From Glaciihabitans sp. INWT7 (GTDB lineage: Bacteria > Actinomycetota > Actinomycetes > Actinomycetales > Microbacteriaceae), in the NCBI RefSeq assembly GCF_014217685.1, contig NZ_CP043653.1, positions 1,492,419 to 1,556,418 on the forward strand: a stretch of DNA of 64,000 nt. Direction: 5' to 3'. The notes beneath the pieces were generated by a model. It did not search any database. It saw only the letters and a program-made list of their open reading frames with translations, and was not told the origin of the DNA. The position numbers and the translations under genes are program-made. Each line of letters starts with the position of its first letter. The stretch's first letter is position 1. This document shows positions 32,929 through 41,180 of the stretch, one piece after another.

Positions 32929-34134
32929 ATGCATGACGCCGCCCTCCTGCTCATCGAAGTCGGGGCCGTGCTGCTCGGTCTCAGCCTCCTGTCACGACTG
33001 GCCGACCGCATCGGCATCTCCGCCATCCCCTTCTATCTGTTGGCGGGCCTCGCATTCGGAGTGGGCGGGTTCGTGCCCCTCGACGCCGGCAACGAGTTCT
33101 TCAGCTTCGGGAGCGAGCTGGGCGTGATTCTGCTTCTGGTTATGCTCGGATTGGAATATTCCCCGACCGAGCTGATCACCAGCCTCAAACGGTCACGCCG
33201 GGCGGGCATCCTGGATGCCCTGCTCAATGCGCTGCCCGGTGCGGCTCGTGCACTGATCCTCGGGTGGGGGCCGGTCGCAGCCGTCGCGCTGGCGGGGATC
33301 ACCTGGGTGTCGTCCTCCGGCGTGATCGCCAAGGTGCTGCGGGATCTGCGGCGGCTCGGAAACCGGGAGACGCCGACGATCCTGTCGATCCTCGTGATCG
33401 AGGACCTCGCGATGGCGTTCTACCTCCCCGTGCTCTCGGCCCTGGTGATCGGCGCCGGTGTGCTCGCGGGAGCGACCGCCCTCGTCGTGGCCGTGCTGGT
33501 GGTGACGGTGATTCTCTTCCTCGCCCTGAGACACGGGCGGGTGATCTCCCGGCTGTTCGCCGCCGACCACGCGGAATCCCTCCTCCTCGGCGTGCTCGGA
33601 CTCACCATGCTCGTCGCCGGCATCGCCCAGGAGGTCAACGTGTCCGCCGCGGTGGGCGCCTTCCTGGTGGGGATCGCCCTGTCGGGGCGGGTGGCGCACA
33701 ATGCCCAGCACCTGCTGTCTCCCCTCCGCGATCTCTTCGCGGCGGTGTTCTTCGTCTTCTTCGGCCTGTCCACCGAGCCGACCAGCATCCCGCCGGTGCT
33801 GCTGCCGGCGGCGATCCTCGCGGTGATCACCATGGCGACGAAGACCTTCACCGGGTACCGGGCGGCCGCGGCGGCGGGCATCGGCGTGCCTGGCCGGTGG
33901 CGCACCGGTTTCGCCCTCACGCCTCGCGGTGAGTTCTCGATAGTTATCGCCGGCCTCGCCGCCGGTTCCGGCATCGAGCCACGACTGGCCCCCCTCGCCA
34001 CGGCGTACGTGCTGCTGACCGTCATCGCCGGTCCGCTCCTGGCCCGGATGACGGATGCCGCGTGGTTCCGCCGCCGGGTCGGTGCCCGGCAGATGCGCGT
34101 GCGCGCGGCCGCGGTCGCGTCGGAGCCGGGCTGA
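32929..34134 (+). CDS. CPA2-family cation:proton antiporter (KhtU-like)
   Basis: 401 residues, about 12 TM helices. Family landmarks: IGISAIPFYLLAGLAFG, VILLLVMLGLEYSP, the unwound-helix region SSSGVIAKVLRDLRRLGN, LSILVIEDLAMAFYLP (with the ED ion-site acidic residue) and NVSAAVGAFLVGIALSG. The C-terminal RGEFSIVIAGLA motif is also typical. Together with the preceding TrkA-C protein it should exchange K+ (or Na+) for protons and protect against alkaline pH or osmotic shock. Only 10 bp separate its stop from the convergent DUF1653 gene. A second CPA2 antiporter without a partner subunit lies near 55 kb. Confidence 0.92.
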   Translation: MHDAALLLIEVGAVLLGLSLLSRLADRIGISAIPFYLLAGLAFGVGGFVPLDAGNEFFSFGSELGVILLLVMLGLEYSPTELITSLKRSRRAGILDALLNALPGAARALILGWGPVAAVALAGITWVSSSGVIAKVLRDLRRLGNRETPTILSILVIEDLAMAFYLPVLSALVIGAGVLAGATALVVAVLVVTVILFLALRHGRVISRLFAADHAESLLLGVLGLTMLVAGIAQEVNVSAAVGAFLVGIALSGRVAHNAQHLLSPLRDLFAAVFFVFFGLSTEPTSIPPVLLPAAILAVITMATKTFTGYRAAAAAGIGVPGRWRTGFALTPRGEFSIVIAGLAAGSGIEPRLAPLATAYVLLTVIAGPLLARMTDAAWFRRRVGARQMRVRAAAVASEPG

Positions 34135-34144
34135 TCCCGACGGA

Positions 34145-34372
34145 TCAGCCTTCCACGGGCGCGAACCGACGCACGCTTCGACCATCCACCTCGACGTCGC
34201 CGAGGAACATCTCGCGAGGCCGCACCCAGAGCCCGAACTGCCCGTAGAGCGCGCGGTAGACGACGAGGGACTCCTCGGTCTCCGAGTGCGTTGCCTCCCC
34301 GATAACCTCGTACAGGTTGCCCTTGTAGTGGCGGTAGGTTCCTGTCGGGATGTCGGGCAGCGATTCGTCCAT
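34145..34372 (-). CDS. DUF1653 family protein
   Basis: 75 residues, fitting the whole DUF1653 domain: PTGTYRHYKGNLYEVIGEA, ETEESLVVYRALYG and LWVRPREMFLGDVEVDG. It is a small SH3-like beta barrel of unknown role, sometimes fused to other enzymes. No membrane or signal segment. On its strand a TAGCCT -10 box (34379-34384) ends 6 nt before the ATG with no Shine-Dalgarno sequence, so translation is probably leaderless. Divergent from the EEP gene with only 56 bp between, so the two promoters are packed side by side. Confidence 0.9.
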   Translation of the reverse strand: MDESLPDIPTGTYRHYKGNLYEVIGEATHSETEESLVVYRALYGQFGLWVRPREMFLGDVEVDGRSVRRFAPVEG

Positions 34373-34428
34373 TCGAGAAGGCTATCCTCAGGGCGATCAG
34401 GGCGGCGCGTCGACCGTAGGCTTGACCC

Positions 34429-35253
34429 GTGACGGACATCCCCCTCCTCGGCCCCGTCATCGCGCCAGAACTTCAGGTGATGACTTTCAACATCCGTCGG
34501 AGGATGCCGCGCTTGCTGCCCGGCAACCCGGACCGCTGGGTCAAGCGTCGCCCGCTAGTCGCTCGACTTCTCGAGTCGGAGGCGCCCACGATCATCGGCG
34601 TTCAGGAGGCTCTGCCCGATCAGGCCGGGTTTCTTCGGCACGCCCTTGGGCGCAGCTATCGCCCCATCGGGTTTGGACGAAACGCCGACAAACGGGGAGA
34701 GGGGTGCCCCCTTTTCTACGATGCACACCGGCTCCAGCTGCTGCAGTGGGAGCAGACCGCGCTCTCCGATACCCCGGCGGCCCCCGGCTCCACCACCTGG
34801 GGCAACAAAGTGCCTCGGGTGCTCGTGGATGCGATCTTTCGCGATCGGGAGACCGACCTCGAGTTGCGGGTGATGAACACGCACTTCGATCACCGGTCCC
34901 GAAATGCGCGCATCCATTCCGCCTCCCTGGTGCGGGCCCTCGTCGCCGACGATTCTCTCCCCACCGTGCTCACGGGCGACTTCAACACCAGCGTCGGCTC
35001 GCTGCCTTTCGAGGAGATCACGCACGGGGGAACACTCGTCGACACGTGGGCTGTCGCGGTCGAACGGGTGACGGATGCCTGGGGCACCTTCCCCGACTAC
35101 AAGCCACCAAGACTCGATCACAAGCGGATCGACTGGATCCTCGCGACAGCTGGTATCCGGGTGGCGAAGACAGGCGTCAACGTCACCAGGTTCGACGGCA
35201 GCTGGCCCTCGGACCACGCACCGGTGCAGGCGATCATCTCCCTTCCCGGGTAG
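34429..35253 (+). CDS. Endonuclease/exonuclease/phosphatase family protein
   Basis: 274 residues from GTG 34429. Active-site series in order: TFNIRRR, GVQEALPDQ, NTHFDHRSRNARIHSA, LTGDFNTSVGS, LDHKRIDWIL and the final SDHAPVQAI. The fold hydrolyses phosphate esters with Mg2+; this branch is often annotated as metal-dependent phosphohydrolase, and substrate range is unknown. No signal peptide. TAGGCT (34417-34422) lies 6 nt upstream, so a leaderless transcript is predicted. Two GC-rich hairpins (35264-35276 and 35302-35319) shortly after the stop may end transcription. Confidence 0.9.
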   Translation: MTDIPLLGPVIAPELQVMTFNIRRRMPRLLPGNPDRWVKRRPLVARLLESEAPTIIGVQEALPDQAGFLRHALGRSYRPIGFGRNADKRGEGCPLFYDAHRLQLLQWEQTALSDTPAAPGSTTWGNKVPRVLVDAIFRDRETDLELRVMNTHFDHRSRNARIHSASLVRALVADDSLPTVLTGDFNTSVGSLPFEEITHGGTLVDTWAVAVERVTDAWGTFPDYKPPRLDHKRIDWILATAGIRVAKTGVNVTRFDGSWPSDHAPVQAIISLPG

Positions 35254-35573
35254 CTGCCGCACGGCCCCGCGGGGGCGCGGGCGCCGGTTGGAGATTGCGC
35301 AGGAGACGCTCCCGTCTCCCTAGACCATTGACTCCGAGGACGCTCGACGGGGCTGTTCGAATGAGCCCTCAGCGCTAGCCGACCATCTCCGCGCTGCGCT
35401 CCCTGATCGCTGAGAGGAACACACCGTTCTGATGGGCGGGATACTCACGGGTGAAGCGGTGAGCCAGCGCCAACGCTCAGGAGAGCGCGTATGGCGCTGG
35501 GGCGAGAGGGGCTCGCGACGTTGGGGCGTTGATCACCCCCTCATGGGTGCTTCCGCGAGATATGACCAATCGT
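35254..35573. other. Gene-free stretch with clustered hairpins
   Basis: About 330 bp without a convincing gene. It holds terminator-like hairpins at 35264-35276 (gcccc/ggggc) and 35302-35319 (ggagacg/cgtctcc), a nested two-level hairpin at 35464-35500 (outer stem CCAGCGCC/GGCGCTGG, inner stem CGCTC/GAGCG with loop AGGA), another at 35502-35516 (GCGAG/CTCGC) and one at 35534-35549 (CACCC/GGGTG). The left part also carries a short reverse-strand relic described separately. A structured RNA or a leader of the small membrane gene is possible. Confidence 0.45.
35375..35476 (-). pseudogene. Possible relic of an SDR gene 3' end
   Basis: Read on the minus strand, 33 codons ending in tag encode a peptide that finishes RERSAEMVG. 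The intact short-chain dehydrogenase about 500 bp to the right finishes WERSAAMVA, and the two DNA segments share gaccatc followed by gcgctgcgctccc after a three-base difference. An in-frame stop directly precedes the fragment. It could be what remains of a duplicated dehydrogenase gene, or chance similarity over a short stretch. Confidence 0.3.
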
Positions 35574-35585
35574 TAGTTTTGGAGA

Positions 35586-35819
35586 ATGGATTCGAACTAC
35601 TTTCCGGTCATCGCGGGTGCGGGGATGCTCGCCTTGGTTCTTTGGCTCGTCCTGGTGATCGTGGGCTTCGTGGTGTCCGCCTTCCTCACGAGCCTCTTTG
35701 TGCGGCTCGTCATCCGTTTCATGCGAAAGTCGCTGGACCGGGAGTACCGCTATCTCCGGGGCGACTACACCGCCTACGGCTCGAACCGTCCGCCGAATGC
35801 GGTCCCTCGGGAATGGTGA
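35586..35819 (+). CDS. Small single-helix membrane protein
   Basis: 77 residues. One long hydrophobic segment (about 7-46, possibly two short helices: AGAGMLALVLWLVLVIVGFV and SAFLTSLFVRLVI) followed by a basic, tyrosine-rich tail (RFMRKSLDREYRYLRGDYTAY). The ATG has GGAG only 1 nt away, too close to act as a ribosome site, but TAGTTT (35574-35579) lies exactly 6 nt upstream, matching the leaderless spacing of many genes here. I do not recognise a family. Alternative frames through this region look like shadows. Confidence 0.55.
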   Translation: MDSNYFPVIAGAGMLALVLWLVLVIVGFVVSAFLTSLFVRLVIRFMRKSLDREYRYLRGDYTAYGSNRPPNAVPREW

Positions 35820-35881
35820 TGGGTCGACCCGTAACAGCGGGTCCCGACAGGTTCCCGGCTTGCTCGGAGGAGCCGTAAGCC

Positions 35882-36694
35882 TCAGGCGACCATCGCGGCG
35901 CTGCGCTCCCAGAGTGCGCCCGCGAGCTTCGCGTCATCCGCTTGCCGGTTGGTGCGTCCGGGCTTGCGCTTGATGTAGTACTCGCCCGGTGCCCAGTCGG
36001 TGCCGGGGGCGGTCGTTGCGAGCCAGACCAGGGTGTCGGCACCCTTCTCGTTCGAGATCAGGGTGTGGCGCAGGATGCTGCGATAGATCACGCGTAGCGG
36101 GCTGGTCGATTCGCTGGCGAAGTTCGAGGCGACGACTCCGGGATGGAATGCCGCCGTACTGATGCCGTCCGCACCGAAGCGTCGGTCGAGTTCCTTGGTG
36201 AACAGGATGTTGTCGAGCTTGGCATTGCTGTAGGCCCTGCCCGGGCTGAACTGGGCAGCCAGGTCCAGGTCGTCGACGTCGATGTTGCCGCTCAAGTTCG
36301 CGACGCTCGAGGTGTTGATGACGCGCGCCCGGCTCTCGACGAGGCGGTCCATCAGCAGGGTGGTGAGCAGGAAGGGCGCGAGATGATTCACCTGCAGGGT
36401 GAGTTCGTGGCCGTCTTCGGTGATGGTGCGGTCGCCGAAGATCCCGCCCGCGTTATTGGCGAGCAGGTCGATGCGGGGATACCGCTCACGAAGCTCGGCA
36501 GCGCGGCGCCGCACCTCGCTGAGCTTCGAGAAGTCTGCGACGAAGTACTCGGCGCCGAGGGAAGCCGCCACATTTTTCGTTTTTTCGGCAGAACGGCCGA
36601 CGATGACGACAGTGTGGCCGCTGGCGGAGAGGGCTCGGGCGGCTGCGGCTCCGATTCCATCGCTGGCACCGGTGATGATCATGGTTTCGGGCAT
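35882..36694 (-). CDS. Short-chain dehydrogenase/reductase (SDR)
   Basis: 270 residues, classical SDR. Nucleotide motif ITGASDGIGAAAARALSASG with RSAEKTKNV, LLANNAGGIFGDR (NNAG), the catalytic Ser in INTSSVANLSG and the YxxxK in AYSNAKLDNILF, then FHPGVVASNFASE. This branch resembles retinol dehydrogenase/WW-domain oxidoreductase-like SDRs that act on lipophilic alcohols or ketones with NADP(H); the true substrate is unknown. GATAAT lies 5 nt before the ATG on its strand, suggesting a leaderless start. A possible relic of a related 3' end lies past its stop. Confidence 0.92.
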   Translation of the reverse strand: MPETMIITGASDGIGAAAARALSASGHTVVIVGRSAEKTKNVAASLGAEYFVADFSKLSEVRRRAAELRERYPRIDLLANNAGGIFGDRTITEDGHELTLQVNHLAPFLLTTLLMDRLVESRARVINTSSVANLSGNIDVDDLDLAAQFSPGRAYSNAKLDNILFTKELDRRFGADGISTAAFHPGVVASNFASESTSPLRVIYRSILRHTLISNEKGADTLVWLATTAPGTDWAPGEYYIKRKPGRTNRQADDAKLAGALWERSAAMVA

Positions 36695-36762
36695 TGTCGA
36701 TTATCACTTGCCGCGGCTGGGTATTCGCACCGGTCACACCACTGTGGTACGCCCGTTCGACG

Positions 36763-37296
36763 TCAGACCGGCGCTGGCGCACCCAGCGCCTGAAGCGCCC
36801 GCGCCCAGTAGTTGACCTGGGCTGCGGTAGTGGCGAGGACGACGATCTCCCGCTCGGTGAAAGAAGCCCGCAACAGTTCGCCGAATCCGTGCGGGAAGGC
36901 GAGGGGCGTCGCAGAGGCCAGCCGGGCGTAGTCGACGGCGAGTCGCTCGGCAGCGGTGAGGGAGGGCACTTCGTCGAGAGGGTGGCGTCCCTGCACGGCC
37001 GCGAGTTCGTCCTCCGAGATCAGTTTCTCCCAGCCATTGGAGTTCATACCCATACAGAATGGACACTCGACGGTGAACGAGACCGCGAGGCGCACCAGCT
37101 TGAGCATTCGCTCGGTGACCCGCCCGTCATGGTGGGCCACGAGGGATTCGAGAATGCCGGAGCCGATCGCCGCCCGGGGATACCAGCTGAGAAGCCGCGG
37201 CCCGAGGAGGCGCTGTCCCGCGGAGCGTTCGGCCATCCACAGGCCGACCCTCAGGGGGAACGGAATTCGCCGCGGCGGCGTGATGAAGGCGCTCAC
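36763..37296 (-). CDS. Carboxymuconolactone decarboxylase-family protein
   Basis: 177 residues from the GTG at 37296 (VSAFITPPRR), with GGGTGG upstream; a start at 37344 would overlap the next gene. AhpD/CMD fold with the CxxC motif in VECPFCMGMNSNGWE and helices LTAAERLAVDYARLASATP and FTEREIVVLATTAAQVNYWAR. Proteins of this type carry out thiol-based peroxidase or related redox reactions. The CxxC spacing and the following His-less pattern fit an AhpD-like rather than a true lactone decarboxylase. Possibly co-transcribed with the DUF2188 gene 22 bp upstream. Confidence 0.85.
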   Translation of the reverse strand: MSAFITPPRRIPFPLRVGLWMAERSAGQRLLGPRLLSWYPRAAIGSGILESLVAHHDGRVTERMLKLVRLAVSFTVECPFCMGMNSNGWEKLISEDELAAVQGRHPLDEVPSLTAAERLAVDYARLASATPLAFPHGFGELLRASFTEREIVVLATTAAQVNYWARALQALGAPAPV

Positions 37297-37318
37297 AGTG
37301 CCACCCGACCGGTGCGCG

Positions 37319-37519
37319 CTATTCCTGCGGATCGGTGATGTCACCCGTCGCCACCGCCGGGCGCACGGTGTGGGTCGTGCCGAGCTGGTCGGCCAGCGCT
37401 TGGCCCTCTTCGATCGCCTCTTCCTTGCTGCTGTAGCTCTCGCTGCGCTCCGGCTCGCCGATCACCCGGTTCACCCACTGGCCGTCTTTGTCGATGGTTT
37501 CCACGTCGCCGTTAGTCAT
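37319..37519 (-). CDS. DUF2188 domain protein
   Basis: 66 residues. The pattern DGQWVNRVIGEPERSESYSSKEEAIEEG (W, then a helix starting with KEEAI) and the final strand GTTHTVRPAV match DUF2188, a small alpha/beta domain of unknown function in which a C-terminal DG or D pattern is common. Hydrophilic and cytoplasmic. It precedes the CMD-family gene by 22 bp on the same strand. Confidence 0.82.
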   Translation of the reverse strand: MTNGDVETIDKDGQWVNRVIGEPERSESYSSKEEAIEEGQALADQLGTTHTVRPAVATGDITDPQE

Positions 37520-37599
37520 GTCTCTAGAGTGCGCCCCACGGAAGGATCGTGCCAGTTGTTTTCAGAATGCGCGGGTCTCGATCGGTGCCGTGAGCGGCA

Positions 37600-38601
37600 C
37601 TACGCGACCGGTACGGCCAGCATCGCCTCGGCGGTGAGCGTCACCGAGCGGAGCCGGTCATCGACATCTCGCGACTGGTGTGCGGTGATCAGTTCGTCCG
37701 CCTGCACGGAGGCCGCGAACTCCCCGAGGAAGTTGCGTACCTCCGAGGGGGTGCCGACAGCCGAGTACCGCATCATGTTGGCGATGTTCCGCCCCTCCGG
37801 TGTGGTGAGGAAGGCATCGATCTGGTCGTCGGTGTAGTCGATAGCGGAAGGCCCGCGGGCGATGAGGCTGCGCACGCGCGAGCGTCGGGTCGTCTCGAAC
37901 TGGAGTCGCGCATCCGCTTCGTCTTCCGAGGCGATCACATTGACTGCGGCGATCGCATAGGGCTCCTGCAATTGACGCGAGGGGCGGAACTCGCTGCGAT
38001 AGAGCGCCATCGCCTCGTGGAGGGCATCGGGGGCGAAGTGCGAGGCGAACGCGTACGGCAGGCCGAGCGCGGCCGCGAGTTGGGCGCCGAAGAGGGAAGA
38101 CCCGAGGATGTAGAGAGGCACATCGGTGCCCCCGCCGGGAACGGCCTGCACGCCGGGCACGATCGATTCGCCGCGCAGGAAGGCCTGCAGTTCGAGCACG
38201 TCTTCGGGAAACTGGTCGGATGACCGAGGGTCGCGCCGCATCGCCCGCGCGGTGTTCTGGTCGCTGCCGGGGGCGCGTCCGAGACCGAGATCGATGCGTC
38301 CGGGGTGGAGTTCTGCGAGCGTTCCGAACTGCTCCGCAATCGTCAGCGGAGAGTGGTTCGGCAGCATCACGCCCCCGGAGCCGAGTCGGATGGTCGAGGT
38401 GTGGTCTGCCACATGGCCGATGAGCACACTGGTGGCGGATGACGCGATCGTGGGCATGTTGTGGTGCTCGGCGTACCAGACCCGCGTATATCCGTTTGCT
38501 TCCGCGGTCTGCGCGAGGAGAACACTGCTCGCGAAACTCTCGCGAACACTCTGCCCGGGGGCGATCGGAGCGAGATCGAGGATGGAGATGGGGATGGTCA
38601 T
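37600..38601 (-). CDS. LLM-class flavin-dependent oxidoreductase
   Basis: 333 residues from the ATG at 38601 ([13 protein letters not shown]); a much longer frame running back into the next gene is rejected because this start matches the family N terminus. Luciferase-like TIM barrel: [61 protein letters not shown] and [28 protein letters not shown]. This is the subgroup with conserved single-component LLM features that use FMN or F420; substrate unknown. The gene lies 89 bp after EI24 on the same strand. Confidence 0.92.
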   Translation of the reverse strand: MTIPISILDLAPIAPGQSVRESFASSVLLAQTAEANGYTRVWYAEHHNMPTIASSATSVLIGHVADHTSTIRLGSGGVMLPNHSPLTIAEQFGTLAELHPGRIDLGLGRAPGSDQNTARAMRRDPRSSDQFPEDVLELQAFLRGESIVPGVQAVPGGGTDVPLYILGSSLFGAQLAAALGLPYAFASHFAPDALHEAMALYRSEFRPSRQLQEPYAIAAVNVIASEDEADARLQFETTRRSRVRSLIARGPSAIDYTDDQIDAFLTTPEGRNIANMMRYSAVGTPSEVRNFLGEFAASVQADELITAHQSRDVDDRLRSVTLTAEAMLAVPVA

Positions 38602-38690
38602 AGAGTCCGCAACGCATCTCCGAGCCGATTCGTTCCCGCTCGCGGACGATTCTTCTCCGAAGGCGACGTTCCGACCGCGAGTCGCGGGCG

Positions 38691-39422
38691 CTATTCGACC
38701 ACCGGGAGAGAATCCCGCGCCAGCTTCGTCGCACCGGCCACGGCCGCGGGCATGATCACGACGGCAGCGAAGGGCACCAGGAAGAGCAGGTAGGTGAGCA
38801 CGCCGAACCCCAGGGTTCGCGACCGGCGGGCGGCGAGCATCCGTCGCCGGTCCGCCAGGTCGATTCCACGGGAGTCGAAGGCGAACCCGCAGAGCTCCAC
38901 CGCGAGGAACCAGCCGCCGACCAACGCACCGAGCACGGGCACCACGGTTTGCCCGACGATCGGGATGAACCCGCCGGCGAAGAGCAGGAGGCCGAGGAGG
39001 GCAGTCGTGGCGAAGAGTCGGATGCCACCGAGCACCGAACGCCACCAGGGGAGGCCAGTGTCGCCGGGATCGGATCCGAAGGACTTCTCCGTGGCGCGCC
39101 AGATCCGCTCGTAGAATGGGTCGCCGACGGCCAGTGTCACCGCTGCGAATGTGAAAACCGCAAGCAGCACGACTCCGCCGATCAGCGCGACCGATCCGAG
39201 CACGCGGATGTCTGTGCGCCAGGGCTCCGTCCACCCCTGCGCGAACGGCGTCGCCCAGCCGGCGATCGCATCGAGATTCAGCGCGACGAGCACGATTCCC
39301 GCAGCGTAGAGTGCACCGACGAGGACGGCCGGGATCGCACCGAGGAGCATCAGCCGCGGTGAGGTGATCCAGAGGCGAAGGCCGCGACCGAGGTATCCCA
39401 TTCCCGAGAAGAACGACCTCAC
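38691..39422 (-). CDS. EI24/CysZ-like membrane protein
   Basis: 243 residues, GTG start. Four or five TM helices with the EI24 pattern: [25 protein letters not shown], a gap with [40 protein letters not shown] and a C-terminal helix [25 protein letters not shown]24 in this form is the bacterial CysZ-like family, in which some members move sulfate, but the actinobacterial proteins are not characterised. The start overlaps the stop of the YjbR-like gene by 4 bp (GTGA), so the two are co-translated. Confidence 0.88.
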   Translation of the reverse strand: MRSFFSGMGYLGRGLRLWITSPRLMLLGAIPAVLVGALYAAGIVLVALNLDAIAGWATPFAQGWTEPWRTDIRVLGSVALIGGVVLLAVFTFAAVTLAVGDPFYERIWRATEKSFGSDPGDTGLPWWRSVLGGIRLFATTALLGLLLFAGGFIPIVGQTVVPVLGALVGGWFLAVELCGFAFDSRGIDLADRRRMLAARRSRTLGFGVLTYLLFLVPFAAVVIMPAAVAGATKLARDSLPVVE

Positions 39423-39763
39423 CGGCGAACCCGCGGGAGGCGCGGCCGCACCAGCGCGTGGCTGGAGGAGATCAGCTGTTCGACCAGGTCATCCCCCACC
39501 GAACCATCGAGGCGGACGGTGATCCAGTGCTTCTTGTTGAGGTGGTAGCCGGGGATGATCGCGGCGAACTCCTCCCGCAGCGCGATGCTCTCCTCTGGAT
39601 CGCACTTGAGGGTCACATCGAACGAATCGGAGCCGAGCGCCGACAGGGCGAAGACCTTGCCGTTTCCGCTGGTCTTGAAGACCGAGGTCTCTTCGCCGAA
39701 GGGGAAGGTCTCGGTGGACTGGGGCAACGCGAGGCAGAATTCGCGCAGGGAATCCGGGGTCAT
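39419..39763 (-). CDS. MmcQ/YjbR-family DNA-binding-like protein
   Basis: 114 residues from the ATG at 39763. Follows the MmcQ/YjbR CyaY-like fold: [75 protein letters not shown] and the C-terminal helix [17 protein letters not shown]. The family is annotated as double-wing DNA binding but functions are not settled. TAGGGT (39771-39776, minus strand) lies 7 nt before the ATG, with no Shine-Dalgarno sequence: leaderless. It leads into EI24 with a 4-bp overlap. Confidence 0.9.
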   Translation of the reverse strand: MTPDSLREFCLALPQSTETFPFGEETSVFKTSGNGKVFALSALGSDSFDVTLKCDPEESIALREEFAAIIPGYHLNKKHWITVRLDGSVGDDLVEQLISSSHALVRPRLPRVRR

Positions 39764-39820
39764 GGCTTCGACCCTACCCATCGATGTGCACTCCCAGGGA
39801 CCCGCGCTTAGGCTGAATCG

Positions 39821-40159
39821 ATGTCGTCTAACGCTGCCCCGTTTCGTGGTCGGGTGAGCCTCGAGGTGCTGCGGGCAGAAGCCCGACAGGAACTCGAGAC
39901 CGTGATTCACGAGCGTCTGCTTGCGGGCGAGGATCCCTGGGCGTTCATGGAAGAGCTCCCCACCGAAGACGAACTCGTGGTCTACCTCCTCCGTGCCGAT
40001 GCGATCGCCTCGAATGATGGCCAACGCCCCTCCCCGACACGCGAATACCGGGTGTTGAGGCAGATCGCTCTCGAATACCCACCCCTGACTACCCTCGTGT
40101 GGCGCATGCTCGGGCAGCACGGTGCGATGGTGCCGACCGAGGGCATCCGCGAACCATAG
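39821..40159 (+). CDS. Conserved hypothetical protein
   Basis: 112 residues from ATG 39821, with TAGGCT (39809-39814) 6 nt upstream and no ribosome site. Soluble and helical: LEVLRAEARQELETVIHERLLAGEDP, AFMEELPTEDELVVYLLRADAIA and EYRVLRQIALEYPPLTTLVWRMLG. No catalytic or metal motif is visible. I do not recognise a family; it is likely a small lineage-conserved protein. The histidine-phosphatase gene follows after 13 bp on the same strand, so the two may share a transcript. Confidence 0.6.
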   Translation: MSSNAAPFRGRVSLEVLRAEARQELETVIHERLLAGEDPWAFMEELPTEDELVVYLLRADAIASNDGQRPSPTREYRVLRQIALEYPPLTTLVWRMLGQHGAMVPTEGIREP

Positions 40160-40172
40160 GCTGGAGAACATC

Positions 40173-40841
40173 ATGCGACTGCTGCTCATCCGACACGGAC
40201 AGACCCCCGCCAATGTGCTCGGCCAGCTCGACACGGCGCACCCCGGTCCCGGCCTCACCGCCCTCGGTGAGCGTCAGGCGATCGCTGTCGCCGAGTCTCT
40301 CAGCACCCAGCTCATCGACGGAGTCTTCGCCACGACGCTGGTGCGCACCCAGCTCACTGCGCGTCCCTTCGCCGAGGCGACCGTGATCGACGGACTGCAC
40401 GAGATCGAGGCGGGTGATCTCGAGGGGCGTTCGGACAAGGCATCCGCCCGCACCTATCTCGAGACCGCGTTCGCCTGGGGATCCGGCGAGCTGGATGTCA
40501 CGATGCCGGGCGCAACGGATGGCCATGCGTTCTTCGAGCGCTTCGACCGGGGCATCGCCGCCGTGTCGCACCTGGACTCCGCCGCGGTGTTCAGCCACGG
40601 CGCGGCTATCCGGGTGTGGACCGCCGGCCGCGCGACGAACGTGCCCCCGATCTTCGCCGGCAGTCATGAGCTCGACAACACCGGAGTGGTCGAGCTGGCC
40701 GGATCTCCCGAGGCGGGCTGGACACTGGTGTCGTGGGCCGGCGCGCCGATCGGGGGGCCGGACCTCGTTGATGAAGCTGCGGGCGACCCGACCGGGGAGG
40801 CGGTCGGCCGCTCCGCGCGGCTCACACCTCGGGAAGCGTGA
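40173..40841 (+). CDS. Histidine phosphatase (phosphoglycerate mutase-like)
   Basis: 222 residues from ATG 40173 with GGAGA 6 nt upstream. Catalytic LLIRHGQTPAN (RHG), the paired Arg in TLVRTQLTARPF and the downstream SHGAAIRVW His. The central segment HEIEAGDLEGRSDKA carries the acidic proton donor region. These enzymes use a phospho-histidine intermediate to hydrolyse phosphate from small metabolites or proteins; the substrate is unknown. The last 20 bp overlap the 3' end of the convergent monooxygenase-like gene. Confidence 0.9.
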   Translation: MRLLLIRHGQTPANVLGQLDTAHPGPGLTALGERQAIAVAESLSTQLIDGVFATTLVRTQLTARPFAEATVIDGLHEIEAGDLEGRSDKASARTYLETAFAWGSGELDVTMPGATDGHAFFERFDRGIAAVSHLDSAAVFSHGAAIRVWTAGRATNVPPIFAGSHELDNTGVVELAGSPEAGWTLVSWAGAPIGGPDLVDEAAGDPTGEAVGRSARLTPREA

Positions 40842-41112
40842 AACTCTCCACGGTGCGGGCGGCGAGCAGGGGAACGATCCGGCCGAGTACGAGTCGCTCG
40901 AAGTGGGGCGATGCGCGGTGGGTCTCGAAAGCCGCGGCGCTCTCATAGCGTTCAAGCAACACCAGCTGCTGCGCATCACCGGTCTTCAGATAGGCATCGA
41001 ACGAGATGCAGCCCTCCTCTTCGCGACTCGCGGCTTCGAGTTCGGAGACCAGCTCGAGCACTGTCCGTTCGTTTCCGGCGGAGATCGTGTAACGGGCGAT
41101 GGTGAGGAACAT
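40822..41112 (-). CDS. Antibiotic biosynthesis monooxygenase (ABM)-domain protein
   Basis: 96 residues, a single ABM/YgiN-like ferredoxin fold: TIARYTISAGNERTVLELVSELEAASREEEGCISFDAY, VLLERYESAAAFETHRASPHFERL. The GC-S/DAY and W/R-Y positions match putative quinol monooxygenases; ligand unknown. On its strand TAGAAT (41119-41124) lies 6 nt before the ATG, so a leaderless message is likely. It converges on the histidine-phosphatase gene with a 20-bp overlap of coding ends. Confidence 0.88.
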   Translation of the reverse strand: MFLTIARYTISAGNERTVLELVSELEAASREEEGCISFDAYLKTGDAQQLVLLERYESAAAFETHRASPHFERLVLGRIVPLLAARTVESFTLPEV

Positions 41113-41180
41113 GCCCCGATTCTATTTCGCGGTGCGATCGCGCCGTCGGGTGAGTCGCACCCTCGTGAGACCATGGACGA

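Noticed and set aside
37600-39234. Longer version of the flavin oxidoreductase starting inside the EI24 gene
   Set aside because: The extra 211 residues are Arg/Ala-rich and overlap a real gene; the family start is at 38601.
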